Origin: Allobosea sp. WAO
Lineage (GTDB): Bacteria > Pseudomonadota > Alphaproteobacteria > Rhizobiales > Beijerinckiaceae
DNA: 64,000 bases
Assembly: GCF_001509835.1 (NCBI RefSeq)
Contig: NZ_JXTJ01000006.1
Location: 434,001-498,000, forward strand
Reading direction: 5' to 3'
The position numbers and the translations under genes were made by a program. The notes beneath the pieces were generated by a model. It had not been told where the DNA came from. It searched no databases and worked only from the letters and a program-made list of their open reading frames with translations. Numbering within the stretch: the stretch's first letter is position 1; every line of letters starts with the position of its first letter. This document shows positions 57,939-64,000 of this stretch, piece by piece.

Positions 57939-59702
57939 ATGAGCGAGATGATGACAGGCGCCGAAATGGTCGTTCGCGCCCTTCAGGATCAGGGCGTCGA
58001 GCATCTCTTCGGCTATCCTGGCGGCGCGGTGCTGCCGATTTATGACGCGCTCTTCCAGCAGGAGAAGGTCAAGCACGTCCTCGTCCGGCACGAGCAGGGC
58101 GCTGTCCATGCGGCCGAGGGCTATGCCCGTTCCGCAGCCGGCAAGGTCGGTTGCGTCCTCGTCACCTCGGGTCCGGGCGCGACCAACGCCGTCACCGGCC
58201 TGACCGACGCGCTGCTCGACTCGATCCCGCTCGTCGTCATCACCGGCCAGGTCCCGACGCATCTGATCGGCTCGGACGCCTTCCAGGAATGCGACACGGT
58301 CGGCATCACCCGCTCCTGCACCAAGCACAACTATCTGGTGAAGAGCATCGCCGACCTGCCGCGTGTCCTGCACGAGGCCTTCTATGTCGCCGCCAACGGT
58401 CGGCCCGGCCCGGTCGTGATCGACATCCCCAAGGACATCCAGTTCGCGACCGGCGCCTATAGCCGTCCGCGCGACAACCAGCACAAGACCTACCGTCCGA
58501 CGGTCAAGGGCGACCTCAACAAGATCAAGGCTGCGGTCGAGCTGATCGCCAAGGCCAAAAAGCCGGTGTTCTACACAGGCGGCGGCGTCATCAATTCCGG
58601 CCCGCACGCCTCGGCGCTGCTGCGCGAGCTCGCGCGGTTGACCGGCTACCCGGTGACCTCGACGCTGATGGGGCTCGGCGCCTTCCCGGCGGCCGACAAG
58701 CAGTGGCTAGGCATGCTCGGCATGCACGGCACCTACGAGGCGAACCTCGCCATGCATGACTGCGACGTCATGATCAATATCGGCGCGCGCTTCGACGACC
58801 GGATCACGGGGAGGCTCGACGCCTTCTCGCCGCACTCGAAGAAGATCCACATCGACATCGATCCGTCCTCGATCAACAAGAACGTCAAGATCGACATCGG
58901 CATCGTCGGCGACTGCGCCCATGTCCTCGAGGACATGGTCCGGATCTGGCGCGAGACCTCGCCGCAGATCGACAAGACGGCGCTGACCGCCTGGTGGACC
59001 CAGATCGACGGGTGGCGGGCGCGGAACAGCCTCGGCTACAAGCAGTCCGGCTCGGTGATCAAGCCGCAATATGCGATCGAGCGGCTCTACGAGCTGACGA
59101 AGGATCGTAACACCTACGTCACCACCGAGGTCGGCCAGCACCAAATGTGGGCGGCGCAGTATTTCCGCTTCCAGGAGCCGAACCGCTGGATGACCTCGGG
59201 CGGGCTCGGCACCATGGGCTACGGCCTGCCGGCGGCGATCGGCGTTCAGATGAAGAATCCGGGCGCGCTGGTGATCGACATCGCCGGCGAGGCCTCGATC
59301 CTGATGAACATGCAGGAGATGTCGACGGCGGTGCAGTACCGGCTGCCGGTCAAGATCTTCATCCTGAACAACGAGTACATGGGCATGGTGCGCCAGTGGC
59401 AGGAACTGCTGCATGGCGGGCGCTATTCGGAGAGCTATTCGGCCTCGTTGCCGGACTTCGTCAAGCTGGCCGAGGCCTATGGCGGCAAGGGCATCCGCTG
59501 CTCCGACCCGGCCGATCTCGACGCCGCGATCATGCAGATGATCGAGACGCCCGGCCCGGTGATCTTCGACTGTCTGGTCGCGAAGGAAGAGAACTGCTTC
59601 CCGATGATTCCGTCGGGCAAGGCGCACAACGAGATGATCCTGCCCGATTTCGAGGGCGATACCGGCGAGATCATCGACGCCAAGGGCAAGCAGCTCGTTT
59701 GA
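57939..59702 (+). CDS. ilvB: Acetolactate synthase large subunit
   Basis: A 587-residue ThDP enzyme that condenses pyruvate to acetolactate (or acetohydroxybutyrate) in branched-chain amino-acid synthesis. Started at [11 protein letters not shown]. The catalytic Glu is in [16 protein letters not shown]. The C-terminal ThDP/Mg site reads AGEAS with Glu451 where most relatives have GD(G/A)S, followed by [12 protein letters not shown]. Expression is probably set by the upstream attenuator. The regulatory subunit ilvN is 1.56 kb downstream. Confidence 0.95.
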   Translation: MSEMMTGAEMVVRALQDQGVEHLFGYPGGAVLPIYDALFQQEKVKHVLVRHEQGAVHAAEGYARSAAGKVGCVLVTSGPGATNAVTGLTDALLDSIPLVVITGQVPTHLIGSDAFQECDTVGITRSCTKHNYLVKSIADLPRVLHEAFYVAANGRPGPVVIDIPKDIQFATGAYSRPRDNQHKTYRPTVKGDLNKIKAAVELIAKAKKPVFYTGGGVINSGPHASALLRELARLTGYPVTSTLMGLGAFPAADKQWLGMLGMHGTYEANLAMHDCDVMINIGARFDDRITGRLDAFSPHSKKIHIDIDPSSINKNVKIDIGIVGDCAHVLEDMVRIWRETSPQIDKTALTAWWTQIDGWRARNSLGYKQSGSVIKPQYAIERLYELTKDRNTYVTTEVGQHQMWAAQYFRFQEPNRWMTSGGLGTMGYGLPAAIGVQMKNPGALVIDIAGEASILMNMQEMSTAVQYRLPVKIFILNNEYMGMVRQWQELLHGGRYSESYSASLPDFVKLAEAYGGKGIRCSDPADLDAAIMQMIETPGPVIFDCLVAKEENCFPMIPSGKAHNEMILPDFEGDTGEIIDAKGKQLV

Positions 59703-59709
59703 TCGGGCG

Positions 59710-59819
59710 GCGTCATGCCCGGGCCTGACCCGGGCATCTCAGGTAGGGCGAGGCGCCGGTCGGCGCCTCCTCTTCATCAGCGTCTCGGGTCTGCGTTTCG
59801 CTGGGCCCGAGCATGACGG
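59710..59819. repeat. Palindromic repeat family D
   Basis: CGTCATGCCCGGG and CCCGAGCATGACGG form the outer arms. GCCCGGGCCTGACCCGGGC and GGCGCCGGTCGGCGCC are inner palindromes. It fills the gap between ilvB and the racemase gene. Confidence 0.7.
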
Positions 59820-59839
59820 CCTCGGCACAGGGGGAGCAG

Positions 59840-60553
59840 ATGGCGACCATCGGCCTGATCGGCGGGATGAGCTGGGAATCGACGGCGGTCTATTACCGGC
59901 TGCTGAACGAGGGCGTGCGGACGCGCCGGGGCGGGCTGCATTCGGCCGATGTCCTGATGCATTCGGTCGATTTCTCTCCGATCGCCGAGATGCAGGCGGC
60001 CGGGGATTGGGCGGCGGCCGGCGCGGCGATGGCCAACAGCGCCCGTCGCCTCGAAAGCGGCGGCGCCTCCTGCATCGTGCTGGCGACGAACACCATGCAC
60101 AAGCTCGCCGACCACATCACCCAGGCGACGAACCTGCCCTTCCTGCATCTCGCCGACGTCACCGCCAAGGCGATCCGCAAGACGCAGAGCCGCCGGCCGC
60201 TCTTGCTGGCGACGCGCTTCACCATGGAACAGCGCTTCTATCGCGACCGGCTCGCCGCCTTCGGCGTCGACGCGCTGGTGCCGGACGAGACCGAGCGACC
60301 CGATGTCCACCGCATCATCTACGAGGAACTCTGCCATGGCCGGATCGATGCGGCCTCGGAGGCGCGTTATCTTGAGATCGTAGACCGGGCGATCCGCGAG
60401 GATGGCGCCGACGGCGTCATCCTAGGCTGCACCGAGATCACGCTCCTGCTGTCGCAGTCCGACTTTGAGATCCCGGTCTTCGACACCACGGCGCTGCATG
60501 TCGAGGCCGCCCTCGATTTCGCCGCCGACATGGCGGAGCAGGTGGCGGCATGA
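59840..60553 (+). CDS. Aspartate/glutamate racemase family protein (YgeA-like)
   Basis: A 237-residue protein started at MATIGLIGGMSWESTAVYY. LRLHSVDF-type segment (HSADVLMHSVDF) and FLHLADVTAKAI match YgeA broad-specificity amino-acid racemases. The second catalytic Cys is present (GCTEITLLL). The first catalytic position reads VLATNTMH, with Ala where E. coli YgeA has Cys, so racemisation by the usual two-Cys mechanism is doubtful. It overlaps the GST gene by four bases. Confidence 0.87.
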   Translation: MATIGLIGGMSWESTAVYYRLLNEGVRTRRGGLHSADVLMHSVDFSPIAEMQAAGDWAAAGAAMANSARRLESGGASCIVLATNTMHKLADHITQATNLPFLHLADVTAKAIRKTQSRRPLLLATRFTMEQRFYRDRLAAFGVDALVPDETERPDVHRIIYEELCHGRIDAASEARYLEIVDRAIREDGADGVILGCTEITLLLSQSDFEIPVFDTTALHVEAALDFAADMAEQVAA

Positions 60554-61257
60554 AGCTGGTCATCGCCAACAAGAACTACTCGTCCTGGTCGCTGCGGCCC
60601 TGGCTGCTGCTGACCGAACTCGGCATTACCTTCGAAGAGGTCTTGATTCCATTCGGGCAAACCTTCGACGATCCCGAATGGAAGCGGGCGATCTCCGCCT
60701 TCACCCCGGCCGGCAAGGTGCCGGCGCTGCTCGATGGCGAGATCCAGGTCTGGGAATCGCTGGCGATCATGGACCATGTCGCCGATCTCAGGCCCGACCT
60801 GCCGGTCTGGCCGCGCGAGCGGGCGGCGCATGCGATGGCGCGCTCGGTCGCGGCCGAGATGCATGCCGGCTTCCAGGCCTTGCGCGGTGCCTGCCCAATG
60901 AATATCGCACGCCAGTTCCACCCGCGCGATCGCGGCGCCAAGGTCGCTGCCGATGTCGCGCGCATCACGGCGATCTGGTGCGATGCGCGGGCGCGCTTCG
61001 GAGAAGGCGGGCCGTTCCTGTTCGGCGCCTTCGGCGCGGCGGACGCGATGTTCGCACCGGTCGTAGCGCGCTTCACCAGCTACAGTATCGACCTCGATCC
61101 GGTCAGCGCCGCCTATGCCGAGGCTGTACAGGCGACGCGCGGCTATCAATCCTGGCGCACGGCCGCGCTCGCCGAACTCTGGATCATCGACGAGGACGAG
61201 GCGGATGAGCCGGTCCTCAAGGAATTCCGCCCCCATCTCAGCCGCAGCAAGGCCTAA
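60550..61257 (+). CDS. Glutathione S-transferase family protein
   Basis: A 235-residue GST. The N-terminal half has NKNYSSWSLRPWLLLTELG, the GstA/YfcF-like opening with SSWS as the active-site region, then TPAGKVPALLDGEIQVWESLAI. The helical half follows. It is translationally coupled to the racemase and ends two bases before ilvN, so it is inside the ilv transcription unit. Its link to that pathway is unknown. Confidence 0.88.
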   Translation: MKLVIANKNYSSWSLRPWLLLTELGITFEEVLIPFGQTFDDPEWKRAISAFTPAGKVPALLDGEIQVWESLAIMDHVADLRPDLPVWPRERAAHAMARSVAAEMHAGFQALRGACPMNIARQFHPRDRGAKVAADVARITAIWCDARARFGEGGPFLFGAFGAADAMFAPVVARFTSYSIDLDPVSAAYAEAVQATRGYQSWRTAALAELWIIDEDEADEPVLKEFRPHLSRSKA

Positions 61258-61259
61258 CG

Positions 61260-61796
61260 ATGAACACGACGCATTATCCGACCGCCCCGACCGCCCAGCC
61301 GATCGCCCGCCATACGCTGGCGGTGATCGTCGACAACGAACCCGGTGTTCTCGCCCGCATCGCCGGGCTGTTCTCCGGCCGCGGCTACAACATCGAGAGC
61401 CTGACCGTCTCCGAGACCGAGCATGAGAAGCATATCTCGCGTATCACCGTGGTCACCTCCGGGACCGCCAATGTCATCGACCAGATCAAGGCGCATCTCG
61501 ACCGGCTGGTGCCGGTGCACCGCGTCGTCGACCTGACCTTGCAGGGCGAGGCGCTGGAGCGCGAACTCTGCCTGCTCAAAGTCGTCGGTAAGGGCGATCA
61601 CCGCGTCGAGGCGATGCGTCTGGCCTCGGCCTTCGGCGCCCGCACGCTCGACGCCTCGCTGACGTCCTTCGTCTTCGAGCTCACCGGCTCGACCGAGGAG
61701 ATCGAGCGCTTCATCAAGCTGATGACCGTGGTCGGCCTGACCGAGGTGTCGCGCACGGGCATCGCCGCGATGAGCCGCGGCCCGGACGCGATGTGA
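61260..61796 (+). CDS. ilvN: Acetolactate synthase small subunit
   Basis: A 178-residue regulatory subunit. The ACT domain HTLAVIVDNEPGVLARIAGLFSGRGYNIESLTV (abridged: NEPGVLARIAGLF, GYNIESLTV) binds valine for feedback inhibition. The C-terminal domain activates the large subunit. It completes the enzyme with ilvB, from which it is separated by the racemase and GST genes. Confidence 0.95.
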   Translation: MNTTHYPTAPTAQPIARHTLAVIVDNEPGVLARIAGLFSGRGYNIESLTVSETEHEKHISRITVVTSGTANVIDQIKAHLDRLVPVHRVVDLTLQGEALERELCLLKVVGKGDHRVEAMRLASAFGARTLDASLTSFVFELTGSTEEIERFIKLMTVVGLTEVSRTGIAAMSRGPDAM

Positions 61797-61878
61797 GATC
61801 GGCGAGTGCGATGAAGGAGCCCAGCATGCTTTGTGGACCTGGCTTTCTGGCCTTCGTAGCGGGAAGGGCTGGCGCTTG

Positions 61879-62091
61879 ATGGTCGGCCTCGAACAATTCG
61901 CGCTCGGTCTCGGCATCCTCGGTCTCGCCTGCTTTACCTGGCCGATCCTGCAGCGGCTCACCGGCCGGGCCGAGCCCGAGGCGCTGGGCAGCGGCAGGAG
62001 CCTGCGCTCGCCCTTGTGGTGGGCCGGGTTCGGTCTCACCGTCGTCGCGATCTTCCTGCAGCGGATCGCGGCGCAGCAGGGCGGCGGCTGA
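61879..62091 (+). CDS. Small membrane protein, unknown
   Basis: A 70-residue protein if started at the ATG at 61879, which has GGGAAGGG upstream; a GTG at 61831 would add 16 residues. Two hydrophobic helices (FALGLGILGLACFTWPIL and PLWWAGFGLTVVAIFLQ) flank a short polar loop. No family is recognised. It follows ilvN by 82 bases. Confidence 0.55.
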   Translation: MVGLEQFALGLGILGLACFTWPILQRLTGRAEPEALGSGRSLRSPLWWAGFGLTVVAIFLQRIAAQQGGG

Positions 62092-62169
62092 GCCGCGAGG
62101 CCCTGCTCTTGATTGAGCGCGGTGATCGGCGGCAAATGTGCCGCATGATCCCTCGCGCGTGAGCAGGCG

Positions 62170-62910
62170 ATGTCGATCCAACTCGAAATCCGCAGCTATC
62201 GCGGCGCCGATCGCCATAGCCACGATTACAGCCAGATCCTGCTGCCGATGCAGGGCGCGATGCGGCTCGATGTCGAGGGGCATCGCAGCATCGTTTCGAG
62301 CAATTGCGTCGCCGTCATTCCGTGCGACCATGAGCATGACTTCGAGCCGAGCGTCGATTGCAGCATGCTCATCCTCGATATCGAGGCACAGACCTTCGCC
62401 GGCGAGGCCGTGCCGGCGCTGCTGCGCGAGCCCGTGCCGTCCTTGACGCGGGTCGAGCCCTGGCTGTGGCGGATGTTCCGCCAGCTAGGCGCCGAGGTCG
62501 AGGCTGGGGCGTGCCGGGCGGGCGATGCGGCGCGCATGGCGCTGGCGGGGCTGCAACTTGTCGAGCCGCAGGCTCCGGCCAGGCCGTTGTCGCGCGCGGA
62601 AGGCCGCGTCCTCGATATCGCTCGCGAGACGCGGCCTGGAAGCGTCTCCGAGATGGCGAAGGCGGCGGGCCTCGGCCAGAGCCAGTTTCATGCGCTGTTC
62701 CGGGCGACGACGGGGCAGTCGCCGAGGCAGGCGCAACTGAGCCGGCTGTTCGGAGAGGCGGCGGATCAGTTGGCTACGACGGCGCTGCCGGTCTCCGAGA
62801 TCGCCTACGGGCTCGGCTATCAGAACGCCTCGTCCTTCAACCGGCAGTTCAGGCGGCGCTTCGGCCTGACGCCGTCCGAATTCCGTGCGGCGAGCCGGTC
62901 ACGCGGATGA
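62170..62910 (+). CDS. AraC family transcriptional regulator
   Basis: A 246-residue regulator. The N-terminal half is a cupin-like sensing domain (SHDYSQILLPMQGAMRLDVEG). The C-terminal double helix-turn-helix contains VSEMAKAAGLGQSQFHALFRATTGQSP and the AraC signature SEIAYGLGYQNASSFNRQFRRRFGLTPSEFR. A single-gene unit; the target is unknown. Confidence 0.92.
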   Translation: MSIQLEIRSYRGADRHSHDYSQILLPMQGAMRLDVEGHRSIVSSNCVAVIPCDHEHDFEPSVDCSMLILDIEAQTFAGEAVPALLREPVPSLTRVEPWLWRMFRQLGAEVEAGACRAGDAARMALAGLQLVEPQAPARPLSRAEGRVLDIARETRPGSVSEMAKAAGLGQSQFHALFRATTGQSPRQAQLSRLFGEAADQLATTALPVSEIAYGLGYQNASSFNRQFRRRFGLTPSEFRAASRSRG

Positions 62911-62920
62911 TCCCTCATAA

Positions 62921-63035
62921 CCCTCATCCTGAGGAGCGATCGTAGATCGCGTCTCGAAGGATGCTCCAGCTGGTTCCGGAGCGCCCTGGAGCATCCTTCG
63001 AGACGGCCGCTGATGCGGCCTCCTCAGGATGAGGG
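62921..63035. repeat. Dispersed palindromic repeat family A, copy 3
   Basis: CCCTCATCCTGAGGAGC and CTCCTCAGGATGAGGG form perfect outer arms, GCGTCTCGAAGGATGCTCC and GGAGCATCCTTCGAGAC the inner arms. It is the best preserved of the three copies. Confidence 0.9.
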
Positions 63036-63154
63036 CTCAAGGAGGCGTGGAAAGAAGCGCAGTTTCGGTCAAGTCATTCGGAGCTTCGCCTCATCACGGC
63101 TGTCCGGGCACTCGCTATGGTCGGCGCGACCCCGAGCCATGAGGACTACCCGCG

Positions 63155-63880
63155 ATGAAACTCACCGATTTCAAGGTTCTGACCTTCGACTGCTACGGCA
63201 CGCTGATCGACTGGGAGACCGGGATCTGGAACGCACTGCAGCCGCTGATCAGCGCCGGCCGGATCAACATCGACCGCGAGGAGGCGCTGGCGCGCTTCGG
63301 CACGCTTGAGACTGAGCTGGAGGGGGCGGGACCGTCGCTGCGCTATTCGACGCTGCTCGCCGCCGTCCATGCGCGCCTCGCCAAGGATCTCGGCGTCAAC
63401 ATCCATGCCGACCTGAATGAGCGCTTCGGCGGCTCGGTGCCGGACTGGCCGGCTTTCCCAGACTCGGCCGAGGCGCTCGCCTATCTCAAGCGGCATTACA
63501 AGCTGGTGATCCTGTCGAACGTGGACCGCACGAGCTTCGCAGCCAGCAACCGCAAGCTCGGCGTCACCTTCGATGCGATCTACACCGCGGAGGATATCGG
63601 CTCCTACAAGCCCGATCCGCGCAACTTCGTCCATCTGCTGGCGCATCTGGAAGCCGATCTGGGCCTCAGGGCCGGCGAAGTGCTGCACACCGCGCAGAGC
63701 CTGTTCCATGACCATGTCCCGGCCGAGCGGGCCGGGCTGGCGCGCGCCTGGATCGACCGGCGATCCGGCATGGTGGGGAGTGGGGCGACGAAAATCCCCG
63801 CCAAACGGCCTAGTGTCGATTTCCACTTCAGGAGCCTCGACGAATTGGCGGAGGCGCATCGCGTGGAGATGGGAGGCTGA
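63155..63880 (+). CDS. HAD family hydrolase (haloacid dehalogenase type II-like)
   Basis: A 241-residue HAD-IA protein. Motif I is TFDCYGTLIDWE with nucleophile Asp12. LSNVDRTSFAAS is motif II and YKPDPRNF motif III. The layout resembles 2-haloacid dehalogenase-like proteins, though many of these are phosphatases. ATG start, no clear partner. Confidence 0.88.
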   Translation: MKLTDFKVLTFDCYGTLIDWETGIWNALQPLISAGRINIDREEALARFGTLETELEGAGPSLRYSTLLAAVHARLAKDLGVNIHADLNERFGGSVPDWPAFPDSAEALAYLKRHYKLVILSNVDRTSFAASNRKLGVTFDAIYTAEDIGSYKPDPRNFVHLLAHLEADLGLRAGEVLHTAQSLFHDHVPAERAGLARAWIDRRSGMVGSGATKIPAKRPSVDFHFRSLDELAEAHRVEMGG

Positions 63881-63883
63881 GCG

Positions 63884-64000
63884 TCAGCCGCTGAAGCCGC
63901 CATCCTCGAGGAAGCGCCGTTCCTCGGCCGAGCTCTGCCGGCCGAGGACGGGATTGCGATGCGGGAAACGGCCGAAGTCGCGGATGATGTCGCGATGGAT
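63884..64000 (-). CDS. DUF924 family protein, C-terminal end
   Basis: The last 38 residues of a minus-strand gene that runs off the window. HRDIIRDFGRFPHRNPVLGR followed by SSAEERRFLEDGGFSG matches the C-terminus of DUF924 (TPR-like alpha-solenoid) proteins. The stop is four bases from the dehalogenase stop, convergent. Confidence 0.75.
   Translation of the reverse strand: MHRDIIRDFGRFPHRNPVLGRQSSAEERRFLEDGGFSG

Overview
The window is high-GC, densely coded chromosomal DNA from an alphaproteobacterium, most likely a Hyphomicrobiales (Rhizobiales) member close to Bosea; the genus is an inference from gene content. Lineage markers seen directly are a two-piece, circularly permuted ssrA, a split pntAA/pntAB/pntB transhydrogenase, TrcR (DUF1013), an RcdA-type DUF1465 protein, DUF1192, DUF4169, alpha-type SspB and betaine-lipid genes btaAB. 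I see no prophage, plasmid, CRISPR array, transposase or tRNA gene.

Layout. 1-3.3 kb: end of pntAA, pntAB, pntB, then an acetyltransferase and an alpha/beta hydrolase. 3.4-6.5 kb (minus): TPR lipoprotein, rpsU, purEK. 6.5-11 kb: two DUF465 proteins, DUF4287, a LysR/GST/luciferase-like monooxygenase cluster and a small secreted peptide. 11.4-16 kb: two acyl-CoA synthetases (one prpE) and a TauE/SafE permease. 16-21 kb: MBL hydrolase, trcR, quinone oxidoreductase, DUF1192, a probable CtrA/CcrM-controlled sRNA, rcdA, rpmE. 21-32 kb: ABC exporter, SDR/HxlR pair, a Cys-rich small protein, uvrD, esterase, aidB-like dehydrogenase, EamA transporter/LysR. 32-36 kb: msrB, btaAB with a likely Pho box, and a K+ channel with a zinc ribbon. 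36-44 kb: marC, thioesterase, FAD-linked oxidase, a very large AsmA protein, argO/argP. 44-47.5 kb: RHH, DUF4169, fumC, sspB and the tmRNA gene. 47.6-54 kb: thyA-GNAT-folA, hflK-hflC-DUF2065-degP, a cupin. 54-64 kb: serB, miaA, a diguanylate cyclase, ilvB with a leader-peptide attenuator, racemase, GST, ilvN, AraC regulator, a haloacid dehalogenase-like protein and the end of a DUF924 gene.

Themes. (1) Regulated proteolysis and cell cycle: rcdA, trcR, sspB, ssrA, degP and hflKC all lie here, and the rcdA upstream region carries two CtrA-type sites, the first overlapped by two GANTC sites in front of a likely 90-nt sRNA that exposes anti-Shine-Dalgarno motifs. This is the most interesting part of the window. 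(2) Classical attenuation of ilvB by an 11-codon leader peptide containing Ile-Leu-Val. (3) A phosphate-responsive betaine-lipid operon. (4) At least four families of short palindromic dispersed repeats occupy the larger intergenic gaps.

All calls come from reading the sequence; no database search was run. Start sites were adjusted where a Shine-Dalgarno sequence or the known N-terminus of the family favoured an internal start.
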